Positions 28,952 through 38,438 of a stretch of 64,000 bases of DNA are shown here, one piece after another (position 1 is the first letter of the stretch; each line of letters starts with the position of its first letter). The notes beneath the pieces are model-generated. The model saw only the letters and a list, made by a program, of their open reading frames with translations, made no database searches and was not told the DNA's origin. Made by a program: the position numbers and the translations under genes. The stretch lies in assembly GCF_900101125.1 (NCBI RefSeq), contig NZ_FNFL01000003.1, positions 310,001-374,000 of the forward strand, written 5' to 3'. Source of the stretch: Sediminibacillus albus. GTDB lineage: Bacteria > Bacillota > Bacilli > Bacillales > Amphibacillaceae.

Positions 28952-29134
28952 GGGCTCTAAAAATTGTCTACTCATGAGTAACGCAAACTCCAACAGAGAT
29001 ATTTGGGATGTCGTAAATAGTTGTAATAACAGTATTTGCATGGAATGTTGACTGCTTTTTTCAAATTATTACCACATGTGCCTAGTAAGTGTTACGATGG
29101 AAAGTGAAACATACATGGAAAGGCGGGAGAACAA

Positions 29135-30145
29135 ATGGCAAATAACCAGGAAATTCAGTTAGTAAAAAGACCAGAAACTACCCCGACAGATGAACACTTA
29201 AAAATCATTGATACAACGATGCCAAAGCCGGGGGACGGTGAGGTGTTGATCAAAACCCTTTATGTCTCAGTCGACCCATATATGAGGGGACGAATGAGCA
29301 GTGCTAAGTCTTATGTGGAACCATTCGCATTGAAAGAAGCAATTAGTGGTGGTGTGGTTGGCCAGGTGATCGAATCTGAATCAGAGAAGTTCCAAGCCGG
29401 TGACTTTGTATCAGGAACTTTACCTTGGGCAAGGTTTTCCACGGCACCGGAAAACAGCATCCGAAAAATTGATCCAAGCCTTGGTTCTCTTACTGCTTCA
29501 TTGGGCGTACTTGGAATGCCCGGGCTTACTGCGTATTTCGGATTGATTGATATTGGTCAGCCGAAACAAGGTGAAACAGTTGTTGTCTCAGCCGCTGCTG
29601 GGGCGGTTGGTTCATTAGTCGTCCAAATTGCCAAGCTTTATGGAGCTTATGTGGTTGGTATCGCTGGTACAGACAAGAAAACAGCTTTCCTTATTGAACA
29701 GTTAGGCGCTGATAAAGCAATTAATTATAAGACCGAGAATGTGGGCAACGCGTTACAAACGGCTTGTCCAAATGGAATCGATGTTTATTTCGACAATGTT
29801 GGCGGAACAGTGTCCGACGCTGTCTATCCCTTACTAAATGACCATGCGCGTATCCCGCAATGTGGATCTATTGCTACCTATAACGATCCGAACGCACAAG
29901 GCCCACGGCTGCAAATGCACATTGTCAAAGCAAGGGCCTTAATCAAAGGGTTTATTGTGAGTGATTACCAAGCCCAATTCAAAGAAGGATTGACCAAGCT
30001 CTCTAATTGGTACAAAAACGGACAACTCACTTATCGGGAAACGGTAAGGGAAGGCTTTGAACATATTCCCGATGCTTTTTTCGGTTTATTTGAAGGAGAA
30101 AATATCGGCAAGCAGTTAGTGAAGACGGCAGATCCGGAAGAATAA
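29135..30145 (+). CDS. NADP-dependent MDR oxidoreductase (YfmJ / leukotriene B4 dehydrogenase type)
   Basis: A 336-residue zinc-free medium-chain reductase that would reduce the double bond of alpha,beta-unsaturated carbonyls with NADPH. Visible are LYVSVDPYMRGRMSSAKSYV, GMPGLTAYFGLIDIGQPK, the dinucleotide loop VSAAAGAVGSLVVQIAKLYG, and NGIDVYFDNVGGTVSDAV. These match YfmJ/CurA-like proteins closely. AGGCGGGAGA lies before the ATG. It is monocistronic, and repeat copy 3 begins 19 bases after the stop. Confidence 0.9.
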   Translation: MANNQEIQLVKRPETTPTDEHLKIIDTTMPKPGDGEVLIKTLYVSVDPYMRGRMSSAKSYVEPFALKEAISGGVVGQVIESESEKFQAGDFVSGTLPWARFSTAPENSIRKIDPSLGSLTASLGVLGMPGLTAYFGLIDIGQPKQGETVVVSAAAGAVGSLVVQIAKLYGAYVVGIAGTDKKTAFLIEQLGADKAINYKTENVGNALQTACPNGIDVYFDNVGGTVSDAVYPLLNDHARIPQCGSIATYNDPNAQGPRLQMHIVKARALIKGFIVSDYQAQFKEGLTKLSNWYKNGQLTYRETVREGFEHIPDAFFGLFEGENIGKQLVKTADPEE

Positions 30146-30163
30146 AAAAGGAAAAATAAAGAA

Positions 30164-30718
30164 GTGGTTGGGCCATATCATAAGTTCATTTCCAAAACAC
30201 CGAATGATAACAGCATAGGAAGGTTTAAAGGAACACCTTCAAGCATTCGGTTGATGACACAATGGAATATAAATGGGGATGTAACAGTAGATAATTTCTT
30301 AATAGTATCGGTAAATGCTAGGACTGCGCTGCGGAAATACACTACGCCTTCCGCGGGCGGCTGGCGAGCCTCCTCGAGCTAGTGCTCTGCGGGGTCTCAC
30401 CGAGGCCTTCCCTCCCGCAGGAGTCTCCGTGGATTTCCTCCGCTGAAAGTCTGCGTACTATTTTCACCAACAGCCGTTTCAACGCAGGCAGAATACGTAG
30501 ACTCTAGTGGGAATAGCACGAGTCTGAAGACCCCTAGAAGCCGTTCCTATTTCTGAGGACAAGGAACGCTTCGGCAGGCAGTACTCTTCGCAGATCTTTA
30601 TTATCAAGGAGGCTGAAGCCGTGCTCGCGGCAAGCTGAGTATTCTGTCGGTGCAAGTTTAAGTAGACTAATGTAATCGAATTGCATCCTGTAATTTTGTT
30701 CAATTTTTGTCTTTTTAT
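30164..30718 (+). repeat. Interspersed noncoding repeat, copy 3 (right end degraded)
   Basis: It starts GTGGTTGGGCCA. The core at 30332-30438 begins GGAAATACACTACG and ends GTGGATTTCC. The distal part resembles copy 1, with CAGAATACGTAGACTC and GAGTCTGAAGAC, but the terminal TGTCCCAACCTC is missing and the sequence fades into GTTCAATTTTTGTC near 30718. The right boundary is approximate. Confidence 0.75.
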
Positions 30719-30794
30719 AAGCAATTGTGCACATGTTCATCCTATCACTCTTGTATTATAATAAAGTATACATTTTTAGTTAGACAGAAAGAAG

Positions 30795-31895
30795 TTGATC
30801 ACGCTGAAAAAAATACTAATCCTTGTTCCTGCCTTCTGCTTGGCTGGAGCCTTATTTTTATGGATAATCGGTGAATCACAGTCTAAAGCATCAGATAAAA
30901 AGGTAAAGGCTCTGACACAGGAGAGCCCGAAAATTATAGAAACAGAAGCTGCTTTCCAGATTAATGGCCAACCAGTTAGAAGCAATGTATTAGGAAGGCA
31001 AGGGAAATATTACCTTCCTGTCGATCCTATTTTGGCTTTTGAGGGAACCATGGAGATAGATTATGATCATTTCTTACGAATAGCGACAGTGACACAAGAA
31101 GAGGAGACGCATCATTTCTCTCAGCTTCCTGCCAGTAATCAACAAGAACGAGTGGAGGCGATTTTCAGTCAAACGACTGGAATGCAACAAGTCATCACAT
31201 ACGATAATCAAATATATGCGACACCTGCTTTTCTAAACCAGCTGGATTTCCTGATAAAAAAAGAGGAAGGCGAGGATGCTCCTCTGTTTAGCATAGATAT
31301 CCCTGAGGAAAAAGCTGAACTGCCATTAGACGTCCCATTGATGCTGCAAATGGCAGCGCCGCGGCTGTATAACGGCTGCGAGGTTACCAGCCTGGCGATG
31401 ATTCTCGATTATCATGGCATTGAAGTCAGCAAAAATGAATTGGCAGAAAATATTGAGACAGTCCCATTGAACTATGGTAATGGATTAAAGGGAGATCCTA
31501 ACGATGGTTTTGTCGGCAATATGGCGGATGGGCCAGGATTGGGAGTTTATCATGGACCAGTATGGGAGTTGGCTAAGCAGTACGTCGGCAACAGGGCAAT
31601 AGATTTAACAGGCAGCGAAATCGAAGCAATCTATCAATCACTAGATAAAGGGCAGCCTGTATGGGTCATTACTACTTCCTCTTTTGCGCCGGTCAACAGC
31701 TTTGAGGCATGGGAAACACCTAATGGAGAAGTAGAGGTTACCTTTGCCCTTCATAGTGTAGTTGTGACGGGTTATGATGAGGATTTTGTCTATATTAACG
31801 ATCCCTATGGCGGGAAAAATAAAAAAGTCGACAGAGAAAATTTTGAGAATGCCTGGGTACAAATGGGGAGACAAGCAATCACCATTACAAATTAA
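30795..31895 (+). CDS. Membrane-anchored C39-like cysteine peptidase
   Basis: A protein of about 366 residues with an N-terminal membrane anchor (ILILVPAFCLAGALFLWIIG). A beta-rich region (about 50-150: INGQPVRSNVLGRQGKYYLP) resembles copper-amine-oxidase N-terminal-like domains. The C-terminal Peptidase_C39_2 domain has the Cys motif YNGCEVTSLAMILDYHGI, the His in ALHSVVVTGYDEDFVYINDP and the closing ENAWVQMGRQAI. The active site would face outside. The start is uncertain: TTG at 30795 has only a poorly spaced GAAAGAAG, and the alternative CTG at 30804 (giving LKKILILV) has better spacing but is a rare start. It lies between two repeat copies. Confidence 0.72.
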   Translation: MITLKKILILVPAFCLAGALFLWIIGESQSKASDKKVKALTQESPKIIETEAAFQINGQPVRSNVLGRQGKYYLPVDPILAFEGTMEIDYDHFLRIATVTQEEETHHFSQLPASNQQERVEAIFSQTTGMQQVITYDNQIYATPAFLNQLDFLIKKEEGEDAPLFSIDIPEEKAELPLDVPLMLQMAAPRLYNGCEVTSLAMILDYHGIEVSKNELAENIETVPLNYGNGLKGDPNDGFVGNMADGPGLGVYHGPVWELAKQYVGNRAIDLTGSEIEAIYQSLDKGQPVWVITTSSFAPVNSFEAWETPNGEVEVTFALHSVVVTGYDEDFVYINDPYGGKNKKVDRENFENAWVQMGRQAITITN

Positions 31896-31920
31896 CACTC
31901 TTTTTTTTGTTCGCCCAGGA

Positions 31921-32368
31921 GCGGTTGGGACATAACATACATTACTTGCTATGAAGCTTTAAAAAACTATTTTCAAGCATTTGAGTGGAAAATATATGGG
32001 GATGTAACAGTAGGTGTTTCTTCATGCATTTAGCGGATAAGCTTTAGTACACCGCGATCTAAAGCAAATCATAAGTATTTGTATACTGCTGAAAACAGGA
32101 CGCAGGCTTTCAGAGAAGGAAATCCACGAAGACTCCTGCGGGAGGAAGGCCTCGGTGAGACCCCGCAGAGCGCTAGCTCGAGGAGGCTCACCAGCCGCCC
32201 GCGGAAAGCGTAGTGTATTTCCGCATCGGTCATCTTGCAAGGTAGTAAGAACAGCCCATCAGCGCTGGCAGAATACATATACTCCAGTGGGTCAGCAGGT
32301 TAAATGAAGCATTAGAAAAGAAAATCGTTCGATTTTTGCTTTGGTCGCTACACTTTTGTCCCAACCTC
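31921..32368 (+). repeat. Interspersed noncoding repeat, copy 4 (internal segment inverted)
   Basis: Bounded by GCGGTTGGGACA (31921-31932) and TGTCCCAACCTC (to 32368). The flanks are in the same orientation as copies 2 and 3, but the core (32118-32222) starts GGAAATCCACGA and ends GTGTATTTCC, i.e. inverted. The inversion extends outside the core from about 32052 to 32229. The right-end hairpin is shortened. Confidence 0.83.
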
Positions 32369-32382
32369 TTTTATCTTTTGAT

Positions 32383-33312
32383 TTATTCGGTAATCGCCTT
32401 AACGATATTTTCCATAGTTCCAATCTTCTCAATCTCCATTGTTACCCGATCGCCGGCTTGTAAAAATTGAGGAGGATCCATGGCGAAGCCAACCCCATGT
32501 GGCGTCCCCGTTAATATTATATCTCCCGGCTCAAGAGTTACCAAACTGGAGATAAATTCAATAATCGTAGGTATATCGAAAATTAACTGACTAGTATTGG
32601 AAGACTGCCTTGCCTCACCATTAACGTATGACTTGATTGACAGATGGCCGGGAGCAGTAACTTCATCCGTTGTCACCACCCATGGACCGATAGGGGTGCT
32701 GTTGTCTAACGTCTTTCCTTGTAGCCATTGCGGAGTCCTTTTTTGCAAATCGCGGGCCGATATATCATTGCCAATGGTATAACCTGCTATATAATGATGG
32801 ACATCCTGCTTTTTCACCCGGGCAGCTTTTCTGCCGATTACCACCGCTAATTCCACTTCATAATCTAACTTTTCGGTAAAAGGCGATTTTTCAATACTGT
32901 CTTCCGGTCCTATCAATGCATTAGCAAATTTAGCGAATAACACCGGATACTCAGGTAATTCACTTTTCATTTCCTTGACGTGGTCGGCATAGTTTGTGCC
33001 GATGCAAATGATTTTTGACGGATTAGGAACAGGCTGTTCCAGCTTTACTTCATCGAGCGCGAATTCTGCGTTGGCAACAGGATGGATTTTTACATATTCT
33101 ATCGCTTCTTTGCCGCGTTGAATTGCCGGCAGGCCTTCCTTAAAAAACGCAGACGGCCGGCTTGGCAGCAAATGGTGCGCCTGCTCTGTACCATGCTTGG
33201 AATGACTGAAGTGCCGATAAGCCTCCTGCAAATCTATGATTGAATTATTAATAACTGCGCCAATCCGGGCGTCGCCAAGCTTATCTTTGTACGTATAACT
33301 GGCTAGTTTCAT
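32383..33312 (-). CDS. Fumarylacetoacetate hydrolase (FAH) family protein
   Basis: A 309-residue FAH-fold enzyme. The N-terminal lid part is followed by the catalytic domain from about residue 95 (KIICIGTNYADHVKEM). The metal ligands are in the expected motifs: DYEVELAVVIGR (Glu pair) and GYTIGNDISARDLQ (Asp). Also present is IILTGTPHGVGFAMDPP. Members hydrate or hydrolyse 2-oxo acids in aromatic, tyrosine or non-phosphorylating sugar catabolism; the substrate here is unknown. It is a single gene, with AAGGGGAGAT upstream of the ATG. An AraR-like operator sequence lies within codons 4-9 (33284-33300). Confidence 0.85.
   Translation of the reverse strand: MKLASYTYKDKLGDARIGAVINNSIIDLQEAYRHFSHSKHGTEQAHHLLPSRPSAFFKEGLPAIQRGKEAIEYVKIHPVANAEFALDEVKLEQPVPNPSKIICIGTNYADHVKEMKSELPEYPVLFAKFANALIGPEDSIEKSPFTEKLDYEVELAVVIGRKAARVKKQDVHHYIAGYTIGNDISARDLQKRTPQWLQGKTLDNSTPIGPWVVTTDEVTAPGHLSIKSYVNGEARQSSNTSQLIFDIPTIIEFISSLVTLEPGDIILTGTPHGVGFAMDPPQFLQAGDRVTMEIEKIGTMENIVKAITE
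33284..33300. promoter_or_regulatory. AraR-like operator inside the start of the FAH-family gene
   Basis: TCTTTGTACGTATAACT contains the 11-base core TTGTACGTATA seen at the araN, abfA and araD operators. It lies in codons 4-9, about 55 bases after a TATAAT-like -10 box at 33354-33359. It may be a functional downstream operator or a coincidence of the encoded residues. Confidence 0.4.
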
Positions 33313-33377
33313 CCTCTTATCTCCCCTTGCCTATTTTTTATATTATTAATCCTATTATAGTGGAGAAGCGGATACAA

Positions 33378-33408
33378 TAAAGCACTCATCCTTAAAAAGA
33401 TGAATGCT
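33378..33408 (-). terminator. Hairpin terminator after licR
   Basis: AGCACTCATC and GATGAATGCT form a stem with one mismatch around an A-rich loop. The T-rich tail is better on the plus strand than on the minus strand, but the position just after licR fits termination there. Confidence 0.5.
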
Positions 33409-33416
33409 TTTCTTTC

Positions 33417-35342
33417 TTACTGGACCAATAAATCAATAAATTCCTCATAAGATTGCACCTTCAATAATTTTTGGACAAGACTGGCGTCATCGATCACAGT
33501 TCCCAACAAGTCGTACATCGATTGTAAATCAGCTGTACTGTTTTTTTCCACGCTGAGTAAACAGACAAATTGGACACGCTTTTCGCCCCACAACACTGGC
33601 TTCCTTAAAGTGCAAAATGCCAAAAAAGTTTGATTGGATTGCGGGGTAATCGGATGCGGGACGGCTACTAAATTCCCGAAGGCCGTAGGAGCCACCGCTT
33701 CCCGCTCATAGACTGCTTCCAGGAAGGTTTCCTCCACCAAACCTCTTTCTGCCAGCTTGTCGGCTAAAAATTCCAATACCTCCTCTTTTGTTTCAAAGTT
33801 TTGGTTAAGGAACATTTGCTCTTTTCTGAAGTAATCATATATACTCTGTTTATTATCGATGACAAAGCCTTCTATTTTTTTCAAGTCGGCATCGCCAAGA
33901 ATAGTATTGACTACGATGACAGGAACCGGAAGTTCCTCCTGAATCGGTATCGAACTGACGACAAAATCAATGTTGTGGAAAGAGGCCGCATTCAATTTAT
34001 AGTACTCTGTCGTATCGACAACATTCAATTTTTCACCGAATTGGGATTTAAGTTTATAAAATAGTAATCGGGCACTCCCCATCCCCGAAGCACAAACAAC
34101 CAGGCAGCGTTTTGGACCTGTTTTGATTTTTTGCCTTTCAATTGCCGCGCCGATATGAAGCGCCAGATAACCAATTTCATTTTCATCGATTTTCGCACCG
34201 GTATGGTCCTCTAAAGCAAGACCGGCAATGATTCCAGCTTCAAATGCCAGCGGATAACTGGTTTTGATGTCTTCCAGCATTGGATTTCTTATATTCATTC
34301 CATATTTATACCGGTTGATTGCCGGCTTCAGGTGAAGTCCGAGACTGATAATCAACTCCTGGTCCTGCTTAATCCCCAATCGCAGCTTGTTTTCGATTCT
34401 ATCAAGGGCGGTCATCACTACCTGATAGACATCATCCTCCACTACCTGTTCGATTTCCACGCTCGTCTGGTTGATCATTTTCGTACCGAGTAAATGAATG
34501 GCAATATAGGCGATTTCTGTCTGGGGAAAAGTCACATTCAGCCGGCCTTCGACTCGTTCTACAATCTTCCTGGCCACTTCAAACTCTTTTTTGTCGAGGA
34601 TGTCATCCAACTCTTTGTTATATAATGATACGTGATAACCATTTTTAATTCTTTGATAAGCAATGGCAATATGGATAAACAAATTATTAATAGCAATGTC
34701 GGATAAGGTGATTCCATTTTCTTTAATTTGATTCATAATAATTTTCCAAATGGATGACAAATCTTCTTTTGCCAAGGAAGACAGTTGAGAATTAAGTAGA
34801 CTTTCTCCTACTTCTTCGCTGCGGTCAAAAATATACTCCGCCATGCAGAAACGCAGTTTCACTTCACTGCCAGTCGCTTTCAGCCCGTAATTGGGCCTGC
34901 CCTCTAGGGTAATGTCATAGTTATTGAGGATTTTTTTGGCATTTTTCAGGTCATTTTGAATCGTCGATTTGCTAATATGCATTTCATCAGCAAGGTCATC
35001 CAGCTTTAGATAGCCTTCCGCCAACAGTAACCTTTTAATTAAATATGCTGTCCGCTCCTCGGGCAGGCTGGGAATCGATGTCTCGTATTCCGCTTCCTCC
35101 TGAAGTACATCCTGTAAGTATTTGCGGAAATTCTGGTCATCGTCGATGACCAGTTTATAACCAGTCCCTCTTATCGATTCAACACCTGCTCCGTTTTTAG
35201 ACAGCACTGCATCAAGAAGCTTTACATCTTCTCTTGTTGTCCGTGAAGTAACTTGGTTGATATTTGCCAGGTAATCACTCGTCAAAGGAGAACGCGCTGC
35301 CATCAATTCACGTAGTATAGTCATCATTCGGAAGTTCATCAT
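33417..35342 (-). CDS. licR: PRD-containing transcriptional activator LicR
   Basis: A 641-residue multidomain regulator, identical in length to Bacillus subtilis LicR. In order: DNA-binding domain (about 1-160, two helix-turn-helix segments including LADEMHISKSTIQNDLKNAK); PRD1 with His in NNLFIHIAIAYQRI and AYIAIHLLGT; PRD2 with His in ISLGLHLKPAINRY and IGYLALHIGAAIER; an EIIB-like domain with Cys in CLVVCASGMGSARLL; and a C-terminal EIIA-like domain with His in LVAVPHPITPQ. PTS phosphorylation of these sites links activity to substrate transport. It lies downstream of the beta-glucoside PTS operon it presumably activates. Confidence 0.93.
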   Translation of the reverse strand: MMNFRMMTILRELMAARSPLTSDYLANINQVTSRTTREDVKLLDAVLSKNGAGVESIRGTGYKLVIDDDQNFRKYLQDVLQEEAEYETSIPSLPEERTAYLIKRLLLAEGYLKLDDLADEMHISKSTIQNDLKNAKKILNNYDITLEGRPNYGLKATGSEVKLRFCMAEYIFDRSEEVGESLLNSQLSSLAKEDLSSIWKIIMNQIKENGITLSDIAINNLFIHIAIAYQRIKNGYHVSLYNKELDDILDKKEFEVARKIVERVEGRLNVTFPQTEIAYIAIHLLGTKMINQTSVEIEQVVEDDVYQVVMTALDRIENKLRLGIKQDQELIISLGLHLKPAINRYKYGMNIRNPMLEDIKTSYPLAFEAGIIAGLALEDHTGAKIDENEIGYLALHIGAAIERQKIKTGPKRCLVVCASGMGSARLLFYKLKSQFGEKLNVVDTTEYYKLNAASFHNIDFVVSSIPIQEELPVPVIVVNTILGDADLKKIEGFVIDNKQSIYDYFRKEQMFLNQNFETKEEVLEFLADKLAERGLVEETFLEAVYEREAVAPTAFGNLVAVPHPITPQSNQTFLAFCTLRKPVLWGEKRVQFVCLLSVEKNSTADLQSMYDLLGTVIDDASLVQKLLKVQSYEEFIDLLVQ

Positions 35343-35399
35343 ATCGCCTCCTCTCTCACTACCTTGTGCTGCTGTTTCATTGTAAGTCCTTCCACGAAT

Positions 35400-35425
35400 A
35401 AAAGGCTCTGATATTAATCAGAACC
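35400..35425 (-). terminator. Terminator after licH
   Basis: GGTTCTGAT pairs with ATCAGAGCC around a 4-base loop, followed by TTTTATTC on the minus strand. It lies between licH and licR, so licR can have its own transcript. Confidence 0.75.
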
Positions 35426-35488
35426 TCTCAGCTGATTTACTCAGTATATATAAGGAATATCACTTTATTCATTTTTTGTTTTTCTTCA

Positions 35489-36808
35489 TTATACTACGAT
35501 TTTAAAAAACTGCGGTAAATAACGTCTGTGGGCTTCCAGCATTTCATCGAGTATTTGCTTGGCAACTGTATCTGAAGGCACCAAAGGGTTGATGGTCATC
35601 GCTAATAAGGCTTGATGGTAATCTCCCGTTACCGCGGCCTCTGCTGCCGTCCGTTCAAATGACTTGATTTGCTGGACAAGTCCTCTTACAGCTATTGGCA
35701 GCTCACCGACGTGGATTGGCTTCGGACCTTCTTTCGTAATCACACAGTTGACTTCCACTGCAGAGTCATCCGGAATCCCGGCAATCGCTCCATTGTTCCT
35801 TGTATTTACAGGCTGGATATCCCGTTTGTCATTATAAATTGAATGAATCAAACTGCAGGCGGCATCGCTGTAATAAGCGCCTCCGCGCTCCTCAAGCTGG
35901 GGCGGTTTATTGGAAAGGTCTGGATCGCTGTACAAGCTGAACAAATCTTTTTCCAATTGTTGAACCACCTCTGCACGGGTTCCTTTCTCGCTTAAATCCT
36001 GCTGCTCCTGTTCAAGCATTGTGGCCGTTTGATAATAATACCGGTGATACGGGCAGGGAAGTATTTGTAATGCCTTTATAAAATCTGGCTCCCAGCCTAG
36101 ATCGACGATGTTTTTCATCGTCATGCTTTCTCCGCTGGTCAGCTTATCCAATACCTGATTTGTTACTGATTGGCCGTCTAAATAAACATTTAGCCCAAAT
36201 ACCATGTGGTTGAGTCCGGCGAAATCAATGTGTACTCTCTCCGGAGCGACCTCCAGCATTTCTGCTACACTCATCCGCATACCGATCGGCACATTACACA
36301 GACCGACCGTTTTATTAATATTGCTGTATCTTAGAACGGCTTCGGTTACCATACCGGCTGGATTAGAAAAATTGATCAGCCAGGCATCGGGGCATAGTTC
36401 TTCCATATCCTTGCAAATATCCAAGATAACTGGAATCGTACGCAATCCTTTAAACAAGCCCCCTGGGCCGTTAGTTTCCTGGCCAATAACCCCATATTTT
36501 AGTGGTATTCTTTCATCTTTGGCCCTGGCGTCCAATAAACCGACACGAACCTGCGTAGTGACAAAATCTGCACCTGCCAGCGCTTCCCTTCGGTCTAAAG
36601 AAAGCTTAATATCCATCGGCACACCGGCTTTAACTGTCATTCTTTTTGCCAATGCTCCAACTGTCTCTAATTTTTCTTCACCCTCCGGTATATCTACCAG
36701 CCATAGCTCTCTAATCGGCAGCTCATCATACCTATTAATAAATCCCTCTACAAGCTCTGGTGTATAACTGGACCCTCCACCTATCGTCACTACTTTTATC
36801 CCTGTCAT
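35489..36808 (-). CDS. licH: 6-phospho-beta-glucosidase LicH, GH4
   Basis: An NAD- and Mn-dependent GH4 enzyme that cleaves phosphorylated beta-glucosides after PTS uptake. The 439-residue protein has the NAD-binding start KVVTIGGGSSYTPELVEGF, the DARAKDERIPLKYGVIGQET segment, and the metal and catalytic region INFSNPAGMVTEAVLRY with GLCNVPIGMR. GGGAGG lies 9 bases before the ATG. It is separated from the preceding GH1 gene by 226 bases containing a strong GC-rich hairpin (about 36980-37015). Confidence 0.94.
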   Translation of the reverse strand: MTGIKVVTIGGGSSYTPELVEGFINRYDELPIRELWLVDIPEGEEKLETVGALAKRMTVKAGVPMDIKLSLDRREALAGADFVTTQVRVGLLDARAKDERIPLKYGVIGQETNGPGGLFKGLRTIPVILDICKDMEELCPDAWLINFSNPAGMVTEAVLRYSNINKTVGLCNVPIGMRMSVAEMLEVAPERVHIDFAGLNHMVFGLNVYLDGQSVTNQVLDKLTSGESMTMKNIVDLGWEPDFIKALQILPCPYHRYYYQTATMLEQEQQDLSEKGTRAEVVQQLEKDLFSLYSDPDLSNKPPQLEERGGAYYSDAACSLIHSIYNDKRDIQPVNTRNNGAIAGIPDDSAVEVNCVITKEGPKPIHVGELPIAVRGLVQQIKSFERTAAEAAVTGDYHQALLAMTINPLVPSDTVAKQILDEMLEAHRRYLPQFFKIVV

Positions 36809-37034
36809 TATCCCACGCCTCCCTATGATTTTAAGCTTCCATTAAGAAAACTTCTCGATTAATGAGCCTTTTGGCAACGTTAAAGACATAGTTGCACTTA
36901 TGCAGGGAGGTTAAGATTTTATACTTTCCTACCTGCCAACAAAATGCGATGGAAATCACATTTTCTCTAGACAAATAGGAGTGCAGGGGGCATATGTTCC
37001 CCGCCGCACCCCTATCAGTCAGCCAAAAAGTTGA

Positions 37035-38423
37035 TCAAAAGCCGTTATTTTCAGATACCTGCTTGATCCAGTCAGCGCTTTTCTTTGGTGTTCTTTCTTT
37101 CGTTTCTATATCTACGGAAAAGAAGCCGTATCTATTCTTGTAAGCGTTCATCCACGACCAGTTATCCATAAAGGACCATAAGTGATATCCTTTTGCATTG
37201 GCGCCTTCTTCAATGGCCTTATGAAGCCATTCCAAGTGACCTTTAATAAATTCAATACGATAATCATCCTGAATTTGGCCATCCTTGATAAATCGATCTT
37301 CATCCTGCACGCCCATCCCGTTTTCCGAAATAAAGGATTCGATATTGCCATAGTTCTCTTTCAGATTCATCATAATATCATAAATACCTTTTTCGTAGAT
37401 TTCCCAACCACGATATTTATTCATTTTTCTTCCAGGCATTTCATAATGATCAAAGAACCATTCCGGCATAAACGGACTATATGGATTAGGAAGTGTTTCT
37501 TTTGCCTTTACCCGTCTTGGCTGATAATAATTAACGCCAAGCAGGTCAACTGTATTGCTTTTGATTAGTTGGCCGTCCCCAGGTTCTGTTACCGGCAGCT
37601 GACCATGTTCTTCTAATATATCGATTAGTTCTTGTGGATATTCACCCAATACCGAAGGATCGAGGAAGCTCCTATTAAAGAATAGGTCGGCAATCCGAGA
37701 TGCCTTTAAATCTGCCGGGTTTTGGCTTCTTGGATAAGAAGGAGTCAGATTTAAAATGATTCCAATTTGAGCACCCTTCATATCAAGGGATCGAAATACT
37801 TCGACTGCTTTAGCATGAGCAACCATCGTATGATAACCTACTTGGGCAGCACGCTTGGCATCTACCACATTCGGATAGTGGAAATCATATAGATAACCGC
37901 CTTCTACGGGTACAATCGGTTCGTTGAAGGTAAACCATTTGCCGACACGGTCGCCGAACAACTTAAATGCTTCCCTTGCATAGTCTGCATAGGCGTCGAC
38001 GACTGCTCTGCTCTCCCATCCGCCTTCATTTTGTAATTCCAACGGCATATCGAAGTGATATAGATTTACAAATGGTTCGATATCATTCGCTATTAATTCG
38101 TCAATGACATTGTTATAAAAAGCTGCCGCCTCCTGGTTGACTTCACCTCTGCCTCCCGGGATCAACCTTGACCAGGAAATAGACAGGCGGAACGTATTAT
38201 GGCCGATTTGCTTCATCAATTGTACGTCTTCTTTGTATTTATCATAGAAACCGGAAGTCGTTTGCGGCCCTACTCCTTCAAAAAAGCGATTTGGCTCTAC
38301 CGCATACCATTCATCCCAAATGTTTTTACCTTTTCCTCCCTTGTCGGCAGCCCCTTCAATTTGGGTAGCTGACGTGGCGCTTCCCCACCAAAAACCATCG
38401 GGAAACTTAAACTGAACAGACAT
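37035..38423 (-). CDS. 6-phospho-beta-glucosidase, GH1
   Basis: A 462-residue GH1 enzyme. The N-terminal signature FPDGFWWGSATSATQIEGA is at residues 7-25, the acid/base Glu at about 168 (FTFNEPIVP) and the nucleophile in FISENGMG. The C-terminus has WSFMDNWSWMNAYKNRYGF, with charged residues after it suited to a 6-phosphate. Its position directly after the PTS IIA gene supports a phosphorylated substrate such as cellobiose 6-phosphate. GGAGG lies 8 bases before the ATG. It duplicates the role of LicH by a different mechanism, as is common for these operons. Confidence 0.9.
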   Translation of the reverse strand: MSVQFKFPDGFWWGSATSATQIEGAADKGGKGKNIWDEWYAVEPNRFFEGVGPQTTSGFYDKYKEDVQLMKQIGHNTFRLSISWSRLIPGGRGEVNQEAAAFYNNVIDELIANDIEPFVNLYHFDMPLELQNEGGWESRAVVDAYADYAREAFKLFGDRVGKWFTFNEPIVPVEGGYLYDFHYPNVVDAKRAAQVGYHTMVAHAKAVEVFRSLDMKGAQIGIILNLTPSYPRSQNPADLKASRIADLFFNRSFLDPSVLGEYPQELIDILEEHGQLPVTEPGDGQLIKSNTVDLLGVNYYQPRRVKAKETLPNPYSPFMPEWFFDHYEMPGRKMNKYRGWEIYEKGIYDIMMNLKENYGNIESFISENGMGVQDEDRFIKDGQIQDDYRIEFIKGHLEWLHKAIEEGANAKGYHLWSFMDNWSWMNAYKNRYGFFSVDIETKERTPKKSADWIKQVSENNGF

Positions 38424-38438
38424 ATATTATACCTCCAA

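Noticed and set aside
36204-36767. 187-codon plus-strand frame opposite licH
   Set aside because: Shadow of the GH4 gene; no family resemblance and no translation signals.
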